In this document: piece after piece, positions 16,977-26,400 of the stretch
How positions within the stretch are numbered: the first letter of the stretch is position 1
How the letters are laid out: the number at the start of each line of letters is the position of its first letter
Assembly (NCBI GenBank): GCA_963737075.1
Contig: CAVTRI010000002.1
Coordinates: forward strand, 2,666,001 to 2,730,000
DNA length: 64,000 nt
DNA from: CAVTRI01 sp963737075
GTDB taxonomy: Bacteria; Actinomycetota; Acidimicrobiia; Acidimicrobiales; Palsa-688
Direction of reading: 5' to 3'
Position numbers and translations under genes: made by a program
The notes under the pieces: model-generated
Database searches by the model: none
What the model saw: the letters and a program-made list of their open reading frames with translations, nothing else
What the model was told of the DNA's origin: nothing

Positions 16977-17989
16977 GCCGCGGCGCCAGTCGGGTCGAGT
17001 ACCACGCGGGCCAGCGCCGCCGCTTCCTCCGGCCCCCGCATCACCGTCGGGGTTACGACACAACGCATGCCTACCGCCTCGACGTGATCTGCGAGGGCGG
17101 CGTCCGCGTCGTCGACGACGAGGGTCGCGGCGTATGGCGCCCAGAGCCGAGCGACGCCGACCACGGACGGCTCGTGGCCCAGCTCCGCGAGCAACCGGTC
17201 GGCCGGCCCCTTGAGTGCCCGGCCGGCGATGATTGGCGACACCGCGACGGTCACGTCCCTTCGGGCCCGGACTGCGTCACCTATGGCTTCGACAGCGAGG
17301 ATGGGCCCGATGGACACCAGCGGATTGGATGGGCACACGACCAGCCGGTCGGCCTTCGCGAGCGCGTCGAGCACGCCGGGCCCGGGGTGGGCCGACGCTG
17401 CGCCATCGAAGCGCACGGCGCCCACGGCCACCTCGTGGCGGAGGCCCACGAAGTACTCCTGAAATCCGATCTCCTGCTGAGACGGCCCTGTTACTCCGCT
17501 CGGGGCGGCCTGGCCGCCGGGCGGCTCGGGCCCTTGTATCCCGCTCTTGGCGGCCGCCGCCAGGGTCACCTTGGTGCGAACAGGATCATCGGACATCGGG
17601 AGGACCCGGACTGCGACGCCCCACCGGTGGGCGATCTCGGCCGTTACCTCGCTCAACGGGGCGCCCTCGGCTAGCCGGGACGTGCGGTACAGGTGGGTGC
17701 CGAGGTCCCGATCGCCAAGATTGAACCAGCTGAGCCGCCCGTCGCTGTAGGCGCCCAGCTCGGCCATCGCCCGCCACGTCTCGTCTCGAAGGCCCCACCC
17801 CGTCTCCGGGTTGATCATGCCAGCCAGGGTGTAGGTCACCGTGTCCAGGTCCGGGCTGACGGCGAGACCGTGCATCGTGGTGTCATCGCCGGTGTTGACG
17901 ACCGCAGTGATGTCCGCAGGATCGATGACCGAGGCGAGCCCGCTCAGCATGCGGGCGGCGCCCACCCCCCCTGCCAGCGCGACGATCAC
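16973..17989 (-). CDS. cofD: 2-phospho-L-lactate transferase
   Basis: A 338-residue CofD/FbiA enzyme. It transfers the phospholactate-type moiety from its GDP- or GPP-activated form to Fo, giving (dehydro-)F420-0. Family blocks include IVALAGGVGAARMLSGL, VVNTGDDTTMHGLAVSPDLD, LGDRDLGTHLYRTSRL, VGAVRFDGA and CPSNPLVSIGPIL. The start is GTG. Together with cofE it shows that this organism makes the deazaflavin F420. The gap upstream holds tandem repeats and must contain the promoter. Confidence 0.94.
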   Translation of the reverse strand: MIVALAGGVGAARMLSGLASVIDPADITAVVNTGDDTTMHGLAVSPDLDTVTYTLAGMINPETGWGLRDETWRAMAELGAYSDGRLSWFNLGDRDLGTHLYRTSRLAEGAPLSEVTAEIAHRWGVAVRVLPMSDDPVRTKVTLAAAAKSGIQGPEPPGGQAAPSGVTGPSQQEIGFQEYFVGLRHEVAVGAVRFDGAASAHPGPGVLDALAKADRLVVCPSNPLVSIGPILAVEAIGDAVRARRDVTVAVSPIIAGRALKGPADRLLAELGHEPSVVGVARLWAPYAATLVVDDADAALADHVEAVGMRCVVTPTVMRGPEEAAALARVVLDPTGAAA

Positions 17990-18405
17990 CTGCGTACGCT
18001 ATCGACTCGGGGCAGGAGGCCTGCCCGGGCACGTCGCGCGCGGTCTGCCGCCATTCAGGCCGAAGGCTGCGCGCTGCGGTGGCCTTGCGGGGCGATCTCG
18101 CCGCCAGCATGTGCGCGAGTGCGCCACCCTGGCGCTTTCGCGCACAGCCTGATGCAGGACGACGTCCGGATTGGCCCGCTGGCGCGCGGCGTATCGGCCC
18201 GAAGACGGCACGCTGCGCGCTGGCGTGCAGCCGAGGTGCGTCCCAAACAGCAAAGCCAAACAGCAAAGCCCAAACAGCAAAGCCCAAACAGCAAAGCCCA
18301 AACAGCAAAGCCCAAACAGGAAAGCCCAACAGCGTGCGTCCCAAACAGCAGCGCGTCGCAACGGACCGCGCCCTACGCAGCCGACCGTTCTAGGCTCCCG
18401 CGGCC
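17990..18405. repeat. Divergent gap with ~14 bp minisatellite
   Basis: The gap between the divergent cofD and glycosyltransferase starts holds about six tandem copies of a 13-14 bp unit, CCCAAACAGCAAAG, from 18242 to about 18325, with degenerate remnants to 18351. The second copy is 13 bases and the sixth has one change. The unit is strand-asymmetric (purine/A-rich on plus) and far less GC-rich than the surroundings. The rest of the gap is GC-rich with degenerate GCGCTGGCG motifs also seen near 47.5 kb. No gene is seen. Confidence 0.8.
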
Positions 18406-19494
18406 GTGATCTCCGTTGCTATCGACGCCACCCCTCTTCTGGGGGCGCGGACGGGGGTGGGGGAGGTGGTGGCGGGCGCGATCGAGACGCTCGCAGAGCG
18501 GGGGCGGGTTTCTTTGCGGGCCTATGGGTTCACGGCGACGGGCACCCGAGCCCTGTCTTCAGCGGTCCCGTCCGGCGTCCCGGTTCAACGTCGGCCGATG
18601 CCCGCCGGGCTGCTGCTCCGCGCGTGGGCGCACGCCGACGTTCCCCCTGCCGAGTGGTGGACCGGGCCGGTCGACGTGGTGCACGGCACCAATTTCGTTG
18701 TGCCCCCCGCTCGCCGGGCGGCGCGGGTTGTGACCGTGCACGATCTCACCGCGCTCCATTACCCGCAGCTGTGCACGCCCGACAGCCGACGCTACCCGGC
18801 TCTGGTGGCGCGGGCTCTGGCCGGCGGCGCCTGGGTGCACGCCGTGTCACGGTTCGTGGCCGAAGACGTCATCACACATCTGGGTGCGAATCCATCCCGC
18901 GTCCGCGTCATCCACCCTGGGGTCACGACAACGCAAGCTCAGGAAACGAACGGCCCGGAGACAACCACGTCTTACGTGCTGGCGCTGGGCACCGTCGAGC
19001 CGCGAAAGGACCTTCCCACGCTGGTTGCGGCCTTCGACCGGCTCGCTCCGTCCCGCCCCGACATCGAGCTGCGGATCGCGGGGCCGGCCGGGTGGGGCGA
19101 AGATGACCTGATGGCGGCGATGGCGAAGGCGAAGTACTCCGCGCGGATCCGGCGAGTCGGGTGGGTCGAAGACCGGGCCGCGCTGCTTCGGGACGCGGCC
19201 GTCCTCTGCTATCCGTCGCTGTACGAAGGGTTCGGCCTCCCGCCGCTGGAGGCGATGGCTGCCGGCGTGCCGGCGGTCGCCACTGCGGCGGGCTCCCTGC
19301 CCGAGGTGCTGGGCGACGCCGCGCTGCTCGTTCCCCCGAGAGACCCCGCCGCCCTGGCCGCCGGAATCGAAAGAGTGCTGAGCGAGCGAACAGACTTCAT
19401 CCGCGCCGGAAGACAACAGGCGGCCCGGTACCGGTGGGAGGACACCGCGGCCGGCCTCGAACTGCTCTACGAGGAGGCGGCGGCTGCCCGCTGA
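18406..19494 (+). CDS. Glycosyltransferase family 4 (mannosyltransferase-like)
   Basis: A 362-residue GT-B-fold glycosyltransferase. The N-terminal VAIDATPLLGARTGVGEVV and VVHGTNFVVPP lie in the acceptor domain. LALGTVEPRKDLPTLVAAFD opens the donor-binding domain, and the conserved EX7E-type region is YPSLYEGFGLPPLEAMAAG. Such enzymes use GDP-mannose or other NDP sugars on lipid-linked or cell-wall acceptors; neither is determinable here. The start is GTG. The 3' end overlaps the convergent GT gene by 28 bases. It is related to the gene at 20602, suggesting local duplication of this transferase type. Confidence 0.85.
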   Translation: MISVAIDATPLLGARTGVGEVVAGAIETLAERGRVSLRAYGFTATGTRALSSAVPSGVPVQRRPMPAGLLLRAWAHADVPPAEWWTGPVDVVHGTNFVVPPARRAARVVTVHDLTALHYPQLCTPDSRRYPALVARALAGGAWVHAVSRFVAEDVITHLGANPSRVRVIHPGVTTTQAQETNGPETTTSYVLALGTVEPRKDLPTLVAAFDRLAPSRPDIELRIAGPAGWGEDDLMAAMAKAKYSARIRRVGWVEDRAALLRDAAVLCYPSLYEGFGLPPLEAMAAGVPAVATAAGSLPEVLGDAALLVPPRDPAALAAGIERVLSERTDFIRAGRQQAARYRWEDTAAGLELLYEEAAAAR

Positions 19495-20618
19495 GCCGCC
19501 ACCTCGCCGAACAACTCCGAGAACTCCGGCCGCCCCGGACGCCGCAGCGGCGCCCGCGCCGCGTGGGTGGCCGTGCTGGAGACGCCGGCGGGGAGGAGCG
19601 CCATCACGGCATGGGCCAGCGCCGGCGCGTCGCCGGCAGGGACCAGCCGGCCTGCTGCCGGCGGCAAACCGCTCAAGATCTCGACCGGACCACCCCGGTC
19701 GCCGGCTACCGTCGGCACGCCGCAGGCCAACGCTTCGGCCAGGACCAGCCCGTAGGGCTCCGGCTCGGTGGAGACCTGGACGAACGCGTCCAGGTCGGCC
19801 ATCAGGTCGGGCACGTCGCTGCGGGGCCCCAGCCAGGACACGCCGCCCAGCTCGGCCGCCCGGCGGGCCAGCCCGGCGGCGTACTCGTCCTTGCCTCCGA
19901 CGGGTGCGCCGGCGACAAGCAGGTGGGCGTCAGGGCGCGCTGCCTGGATCTTGGCCCAGGCGTCCAGCAGGACGTCGAAGCCTTTCCACACGTCGATGCG
20001 AGCCACAGACCCCACCACGATCGTGGCGTCGCCGAGGCCGACCCGCGACCGGAACCGCCCCGCCCGCGTGGGACGGAACACATCGGGGTCGGGTTCGTCA
20101 GTGACAACGGTGACGTTCGCCGGGTCGAGTTGTGCGGCGACCGCATGGGAAATGGCGATCACCCGCACTGCGAAGCGCCGCGCCAGCCACCGCTCGACTC
20201 GTAGCGCGAAGCTCGATTGCACCACGATTTCGCGCGCGTGCCACACGTGCGGCCGGCGGACCAGGAGCGCCGCCGCCCAGCCGCACAGGAAGTGCAGCGA
20301 ATTGGTGTGCACCACGTCCACATCGAGGCGCCGGGCCAGCCGCGCCAGCCGCCACACCGACCGCGGCCACGCGAGGGCGAAGCGGACCCAGTGCCGCCAC
20401 CCATCGCTCCGCGTCAGCCGCACCATCGGCACGATGTGCAACACCGCGCCGGCGGCGGCATACTCGTCGGCCAGCCGCGGCGGGCTGGCGATCGCCACGT
20501 GGCACTCCCATCCCGCCGCCGTCAGCTGACGGATCATGCCGATGAGTGCGTGCTCCGCCCCGCCGCCGTCGCGGATGGTCTGGACCGAGAGGAGGCGCAG
20601 CGTGCGAGTGGCCGTCAA
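19467..20618 (-). CDS. Glycosyltransferase family 4
   Basis: A GT-B glycosyltransferase of about 383 residues. It begins LRLLSVQTIRDGGGAEHALI, where the Gly loop contacts the donor, followed by DVVHTNSLHFLCGW, VGSVARIDVWKGFDVLLDAW and the donor-site EPEPYGLVLAEALACGVP. No membrane segment is obvious. The start is uncertain: TTG at 20618 has AGGAG about 10 bases upstream, while ATG at 20654 would overlap the divergent gene further. Both divergent GT genes share the same ~20 bp start region, implying overlapping 5' ends and possible mutual interference in transcription. Confidence 0.82.
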   Translation of the reverse strand: MTATRTLRLLSVQTIRDGGGAEHALIGMIRQLTAAGWECHVAIASPPRLADEYAAAGAVLHIVPMVRLTRSDGWRHWVRFALAWPRSVWRLARLARRLDVDVVHTNSLHFLCGWAAALLVRRPHVWHAREIVVQSSFALRVERWLARRFAVRVIAISHAVAAQLDPANVTVVTDEPDPDVFRPTRAGRFRSRVGLGDATIVVGSVARIDVWKGFDVLLDAWAKIQAARPDAHLLVAGAPVGGKDEYAAGLARRAAELGGVSWLGPRSDVPDLMADLDAFVQVSTEPEPYGLVLAEALACGVPTVAGDRGGPVEILSGLPPAAGRLVPAGDAPALAHAVMALLPAGVSSTATHAARAPLRRPGRPEFSELFGEVAAQRAAAASS

Positions 20619-21771
20619 CGTGGAACAACTCCTGTACCGCTCGCCGGGAGGCATCGGCCGCTACACGGCGCAGTTGCTCAGTGTACTTCCCATGGTCGAA
20701 CCGTCCGACGAGGTCATCCCCTTCGCCGCTCGCCACCCCAGGGCCGTGGTCGACGCCGCGCTGGTCCGGGCGGGGGCGGGCGGCTTGGTCGGGCAGGTCG
20801 CGGTCTCGCCGCTGCCGCGGGCGGTGCTGTACGAGGGCTGGATGGGCCCGGGGTGGCCGCCGCTCACCTGGCGCGTCCCGCGACTGCGAGAGGTCGATGT
20901 TGTCCATTCCCCTTCGATCGCGGTCCCGCCTCGGGGCCGGATCCCCCTCATCGTCACCGTCCACGACGCCGCGCCCATGGTCCATCCCGAGACGTACCCC
21001 GCCAACGGGCTGCGCTTTCACCGCCGGGGGCTGCGAGCCACCGCCCGGCGGGCGGACCTGGTGATCACCGTCAGCCAGGCCGCGGCCGCAGAGGTCGTGG
21101 TCCACACCGATATCCCCGAGGAGCGGATCCGGGTCGTCCCCCACGGCGTCGAAGTACCGCGGCCGAGCGACGGGGCACGCGATGCCGTCCTGGCCCGCCA
21201 CGATCTGCTGGGGACGCCGTACATCCTGTGGGTCGGCAGCCGGGAACCGCGCAAGAACGTCGGCACGCTCGTCGCCGCCGCCGCCGAGCTGCACCGCCGC
21301 CACTCCTCTCCCGCGCGCCTGGTGCTCGCCGGCTATCCCGGGTGGCTGGGCGCCGACCTGGTCAGCGACAAGGACCGGGCGGCCCTCGGCCCCAGCCTCC
21401 GCGAGCTGGGGGCGGTGGGCGACGACGAGCTGTGGGCGCTGTACGCGGGGGCGACGGTGTTCGCGTTCCCGAGCCGGCACGAGGGGTTCGGTCTGCCGGT
21501 GATCGAGGCCATGGCCCTCGGCACGCCGGTCGTGTGTTCGGAGCTGCCCGTCCTGCGGGAGGTCGCGGGGGACGCCGCTTGGTACGTGGCAGCCGACGAC
21601 GTTTCCGGGTGGATTGCTGCCCTCAGCGCCTTGCTGGGCGACCCATCGCAGCGAGCCGGCATGGTCGCTCTAGGGGCGGCGCGGGCCCGACAGTTTTCGG
21701 TGGCGGCATTTGCTGAACGCACCCGCGCCGTCTACCACGAGGCCCTCTCGCTCAACGGGCGAGCCGGATAG
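20602..21771 (+). CDS. Glycosyltransferase family 4
   Basis: A 389-residue GT-B enzyme. N-terminal VNVEQLLYRSPGGIGRYTAQ contains the glycine loop; DVVHSPSIAVPPRG and VTVHDAAPMVHPETYP follow. LWVGSREPRKNVGTLVAAAA opens the donor domain, and FPSRHEGFGLPVIEAMALG is the nucleotide-sugar binding helix with both Glu residues. GTG at 20602 is supported by GGAGG six bases upstream. Donor and acceptor are not determinable. It is followed by palindromic element copy 2, a probable terminator, and then an SDR gene. Confidence 0.86.
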   Translation: MRVAVNVEQLLYRSPGGIGRYTAQLLSVLPMVEPSDEVIPFAARHPRAVVDAALVRAGAGGLVGQVAVSPLPRAVLYEGWMGPGWPPLTWRVPRLREVDVVHSPSIAVPPRGRIPLIVTVHDAAPMVHPETYPANGLRFHRRGLRATARRADLVITVSQAAAAEVVVHTDIPEERIRVVPHGVEVPRPSDGARDAVLARHDLLGTPYILWVGSREPRKNVGTLVAAAAELHRRHSSPARLVLAGYPGWLGADLVSDKDRAALGPSLRELGAVGDDELWALYAGATVFAFPSRHEGFGLPVIEAMALGTPVVCSELPVLREVAGDAAWYVAADDVSGWIAALSALLGDPSQRAGMVALGAARARQFSVAAFAERTRAVYHEALSLNGRAG

Positions 21772-21779
21772 CGTCAACG

Positions 21780-21886
21780 AGTGCCCCCCCCGGAAAGGTT
21801 GGCCTGCTTGTCCGTTCGTCGTCTCGCCTGTCGCCGTTGGCTGCTCGCACACCGGCATGCACACCAATCGTTTCTGCCCGGGCACT
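21780..21886. repeat. Palindromic element A, copy 2 (107 bp)
   Basis: It has the same length and left half as copy 1 (AGTGCCCCC, then GGAAAGGTTGGCCTGCTTGTC) and the same right end (TTTCTG..CGGGCACT). The right inner arm has decayed, so the long hairpin is weaker. The element ends two bases before the ATG of the next gene, so that gene has no conventional SD. Confidence 0.75.
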
Positions 21887-21888
21887 AG

Positions 21889-22785
21889 ATGCGCGTCCTG
21901 GTGACCGGCAGCAGGGGCTTCGTAGGTCACTGGCTGACCGAGCACCTGCGAGCGTGTGGCGACGAGGTGATCGAGCTCGATCGCAGCGGCCCGTCGCCGG
22001 TCGACATCACCGATGCAGACGCCGTTGCCGAGGCGGTCGTCGCGGCCGCCGCCGACGCGGTGTGCCATCTCGCAGCCCAGTCGAGCGTGGGGGCCTCGTG
22101 GGCCGACCAGGGAGGGACGTTCGCCGTCAACGCCCTCGGGGTGGTCCATCTCATGGCGGCCGCCGAACGGTGCCGGCCCCCGCCACGAGTCCTGCTCGTC
22201 AGCTCGGCCGAGGTGTACGGGCGCGTCCGGCCGGACGAGCAGCCGCTGGTGGAGAGCCGGCCGTTCGCCCCCGCCAGCCCGTACGCGGCCAGCAAGGCGG
22301 CGGCCGAGCTGGTGGGGCTGCAGGCGTGGCTGGGGCGCGGGGTGGAGGTCGTCCGGGCTCGTCCGTTCAACCACACCGGGCCCGGGCAGCGGCCAGACTT
22401 CGTCGTCCCCGCTCTCGCCCGTCAGGTCGCCGAACTGGCCCGCAGCGGTGGCGGTCGGCTGCGCGCCGGCAACCTGGCGCCGCGCCGGGATCTGACCGAC
22501 GTGCGCGACGTCGTGCGCGCGTACCGGGCGCTGCTGGTCAACGGCGCCCCGGGCGAGGTCTACAACGTGTGCCGGGGCGACGCGGTCTCGATCGAGTGGG
22601 TGGCCCGGCGGTTGCTGGCGCTCGCCGGCCTCGACGTACCGATCGTCGAAGAACCCGAGCGGGTCAGGGCCGCCGATCTCCCGGTGCTCGTCGGCGATTC
22701 CGGCCGGCTGCGCGCCGCCGCCGGCTGGGAACCCGAGATCGACCTCGACCGGACCCTGGCCGACGTGCTGGCGTCGTTCGGCTGA
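21889..22785 (+). CDS. SDR sugar-nucleotide reductase (GDP-4-keto-6-deoxymannose reductase-like)
   Basis: A 298-residue extended SDR with VLVTGSRGFVGHWLTEHL, HLAAQSSVGASWAD, VSSAEVYGRV, the Tyr-x3-Lys site YAASKAAAE and RPFNHTGPGQRPDFVVPALA. The NHTGPGQ block and short length resemble RMD-type GDP-4-keto-6-deoxy-D-mannose reductases, which make GDP-D-rhamnose or the talose epimer; a related 4-keto-sugar reductase is possible. No GDP-mannose 4,6-dehydratase lies in the window, so the pathway is inferred. ATG follows directly on palindromic element copy 2. Confidence 0.78.
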   Translation: MRVLVTGSRGFVGHWLTEHLRACGDEVIELDRSGPSPVDITDADAVAEAVVAAAADAVCHLAAQSSVGASWADQGGTFAVNALGVVHLMAAAERCRPPPRVLLVSSAEVYGRVRPDEQPLVESRPFAPASPYAASKAAAELVGLQAWLGRGVEVVRARPFNHTGPGQRPDFVVPALARQVAELARSGGGRLRAGNLAPRRDLTDVRDVVRAYRALLVNGAPGEVYNVCRGDAVSIEWVARRLLALAGLDVPIVEEPERVRAADLPVLVGDSGRLRAAAGWEPEIDLDRTLADVLASFG

Positions 22786-22806
22786 ACCCGCCTGAGTGGC
22801 GCGGCG

Positions 22807-23259
22807 TCAGTCCAGGCCGACGGCGTTTCGCAGCGCGGTTTCGTTGGCGGCGATGGCGCTACGCATGGAGTCGAATGCCGCCCGGGCCTGGCCGGGCAGC
22901 CGCTCCTCGAACTCCGACACTCGGCGCTCGAGTTCGTCGCGGGCGGGCTGGAGCTGCTCGTCAAGCGTCTTCAGCAGCACGACGAGCTGCTCGCGCAAGC
23001 CGGCGAGTTGGGCCTCCATCGCCGGGCGGGCGGGGGCGAGGCGCTCCTCGATCAGCGCCACCAGCTGACGGATCTGGCCCTCGAGCGCCTTTACCTGGTG
23101 CTCGAAACTGCCACGCTGGGCCTTCAGCTGCTCGGTCAGCTCGTGGCGGCGAACCTGGGCCCGCTGGAACCCCAGAACGCCGAGGCCCACGGCGGCGTAC
23201 GCACCGTCCTTCAGGGTCTGGCTGAGCTGGTCCATCGGTGAGGTGTCGGGTGTCGTCAT
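22807..23259 (-). CDS. Coiled-coil protein, phasin/HbhA-like in architecture
   Basis: A 150-residue protein. A short N-terminal segment (DGAYAAVGLGVLGFQRAQVR) is uninterrupted and amphipathic or hydrophobic. A long Leu/Gln/Glu heptad-rich stretch from about residue 40 to 130 (QLKAQRGSFEHQVKALEGQI, QLVVLLKTLDEQLQPARDEL) should form a coiled coil. The architecture recalls granule- or membrane-associated phasin-like proteins, but no catalytic motif exists and function is unknown. ATG at 23259 has GAAGGAG upstream. It lies 21 bases from the convergent reductase gene. Confidence 0.7.
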   Translation of the reverse strand: MTTPDTSPMDQLSQTLKDGAYAAVGLGVLGFQRAQVRRHELTEQLKAQRGSFEHQVKALEGQIRQLVALIEERLAPARPAMEAQLAGLREQLVVLLKTLDEQLQPARDELERRVSEFEERLPGQARAAFDSMRSAIAANETALRNAVGLD

Positions 23260-23496
23260 CGGGGGGAAACTCCTTCGCTTGCTACAGTTCCCCTAGTGTA
23301 TAACAGTTGCAAGCACTTTCGGTCAGGGGATTTTGAGAAAGTACCTCCGGCCGTGCGGCGCCCGCCCTCCCGGGATCTGACCCGCCGCAGGGGCCCCTCG
23401 TGGTCGGGCCGCCGAACCGCGCCCAGCGTTCGGGACGACAGTGGGTGACATCGATCCGACTGGCGCGGGCGCCGACGCTAGGCTTTCGCCCCCGGG

Positions 23497-26400
23497 ATGG
23501 CTCCTCAACCCACGGCACCGCCCGTCGTCGCGGTCGTCGTCACCTGCGATCCGGGCCCGTGGTTTGACGAGGCTCTGTCTTCCCTGGCCGACCAGGACTA
23601 CCCGAACCTGTCCGTGCTCGTCATCGACAGCGGCAGCGCCGAGGATCCCACCCCGCGAGTTGCTGCCAACCTGCCCGGCGCGTACCTCACGAGGCTCGGC
23701 CGCCGGATGGGATTCGGAGCGGCCGCCAACGAGGTGTTCCAAGCCGTTGATGGCGCCTCGCACTACCTCTTCTGCCATGACGACGTCGCGTTCGCTCCTG
23801 ACGCGGTACGACAACTGTTGGAGGAGGCCTTTCGCAGCAATGCGGGGGTGGCGACGCCGAAGCTGGTCGAATGGGAGCGCCCGGACCGGCTGCTCGCGGT
23901 CGGAGCCAGCGTCGACCGTGTCGGCGCTCACGCTCCTCTGGTCGACCCCGGCGAGCTCGACCAGGCGCAGCACGATGCGGTGCGCGACGTGTTCGTTGCG
24001 CCCAGCGCGGCGACTCTCGTCCGGGCTGACCTGTTCGGGGCCATCGGTGGCTACAGCCACGATGTCGAGCAGTTTGGCGAGGACCTCGACCTGAGCTGGC
24101 GGGCCCAGCTGGCCGGGGCGCGCGTCGTCGCCGTGCCCGCAGCGCGGGTCCGTCATCGAGTAAGCCTTCAGCGCGGCGAGCGCGCCGGATGGACCGATGC
24201 CGGGGCACCGGCGCGTGCGCAGACGCGAACCGATACGCATCGGGTCCGCACCCTCCTCGCCTGTGTCGGAATCCTGCGGCTTCCGTGGGTGCTGACGGTC
24301 GCCGCGGTGTTCGCGGGCGGTGAGGCCCTCACCCGGCTGGTGCAGGGTCGTCCAGCCGAAGCGGCCCGGGTGGTGAAGGCGTTCGCGGCCGGGTTCGCCC
24401 ATCTCGGGCGGCTGGTGGCCGCCCGACGGGTTGCGCAACACCACCGCCGCGTGCACGACGGCGCCATCCGCCGTTTGCAGACTCGCGGCAACGCCAGGCT
24501 GCGAGCGTTTCTCCGGGCGCGGTTCGACGGAGGTGACTCGGGGATCCCGTCGTTCGCGTTTAACGACGACGAGCCGGACCTGCCGGTGCGAGCGTCCCGG
24601 GGCGCCCGCGACAGGGGCACCGCGATGGCGACGCCGCCCGTTGGCGATGGTGCGCTGGCGCCTGGTTCCGTCGCCCTTGCCCAGCCGGCACCGGCGGCCG
24701 TGTCGACCGCGCCGACGGTGGGGCGCGGCACGTGGCGGCTGCCGGTCATCACCGCATTGGTTGTGACGCTGCTCGTCGTCATCGGCTCGAGAAATCTGTT
24801 CAGCCACGATCTGCCAGGCGTCGGCCAAATTCCGAGCACCGCCGGTGGCCTGGGCGGATGGTGGCGGTCGTGGTGGTCTACGTGGCGTCCACAAGGTCTC
24901 GGGTCGATCGGCGCCAGCCCGCCGGCCCTCGGCCTCCTGGTGCTAGGAGGGACCGTCCTCTTCGGGGCGGTCGGCGTCCTGCAGCACGTCGTCGTGTTGC
25001 TGCCCCTGCTGTTGGGGCCGTTCGGGGCTTATCGGGCGGCCCGGCCGTGGGCTTCGCCGCGCGCCAAGGCGGCGACGGCGATTGTCTACGCCACCGTGCC
25101 GCTTGCGTACAACGCCATGGCCCACGGGCATTGGGCGGCGCTGCTGGCCTACGCCGCCGCCTCGTGGGTCCTCGCGCTCCTGGGCCGGACATCGGGGACC
25201 CAGCCGTTTCCGGCCACTCGCCCCGCGCAGGTCGTCGGCCGGACTGTCGGGCTCGGCGTGTTGGTCGCTGTCGTCGCCAGCGTCGGACCCGCTTTCGTGC
25301 TGGTGCTGCCGGTCATCGGGGTCGGGCTGCTGGCCGGGTCCGCCGTCGCCGGGCAGGTGGCGGCAGGCGTGCGCATGCTGGCTGTCAGCGTCGGTGCCGC
25401 GCTGGTGGCGTTCGTGCTTCTGTTGCCGTGGGCGTTCGGCGTGTTCGGCAGCCGGGTGGCGCTGTTTGGTGTCACGTCGGGAGGCGCGGACCGGTTGGGG
25501 CTCGGCCAGATTCTCCGCTTCCATACCGGCCCGATAGGCGGTGTCGCGCTCGGCTGGGGGCTGCTGGCGGTCGCCGCCCTGCCACTGATCATCGGCCGGT
25601 CGTGGCGGCTGGCGTGGGCGGGCCGGCTGTGGATGGTGGCGCTGCTGTGCTTCGGGTGGGCATGGGCGGGTTCACGGGGATGGGTCCCGGTGCCGCAGCT
25701 GGAGTTGGTGTTGGCGCCTGCTGCGGCTGCCCTGGCCGGCTCGGCGGGGCTGGGTGCGGTGGCGTTCGACCTGGACCTGCCGGGCTACCGCTTCGGCTGG
25801 CGGCAACTGGTGTCGGGGTTGGCGCTGATCGGCGCTCTCCTCGCCGCGGTGCCTGCCGTCGTCGCCGCGAGTGACGGCCACTGGCACCTGCCCTCGCAGG
25901 ACGCCACCGTAGCCCTGCCCTTCCTGGACAGGGCTCCCGGTGGCGACTACCGGGTCCTGTGGGTGGGCGCGCCGGGCGCTCTGCCCATGCATGCCCAATA
26001 CCTTGAAGACGGGATCGGCTACGGCACCACGTACAACGGAGCGGCCGAGGCGGCTGACGTGCTCCCGAACCCGATCGGCGGCGCCACCGGTCTGCTCGCC
26101 GTCGATCTGCAGGGAGTCCAGCAGCGGCTCACGACAGGCGTCGGCCACCTCCTCGCTCCGATGGCGGTGCGCTACATCGTCGTGCCAAACCACGACGGCC
26201 CGGCGGGCAGCGGCGCGGCGGCGGTTCGTGTGCCGTCCGACCTGCTCGCGGGTTTGCAAGCCCAGACCGACCTGCAGCTGACGGCCTCCGACGCTGACTA
26301 CACGGTGTACGTCAATTCGGCGTGGATGCCCGCCCGGGCCCTGCTGTCCCCGTCTGCGTCGGCTACTGCGGTCGTGGCGTCGGGACTGGCGGGCGATCGG

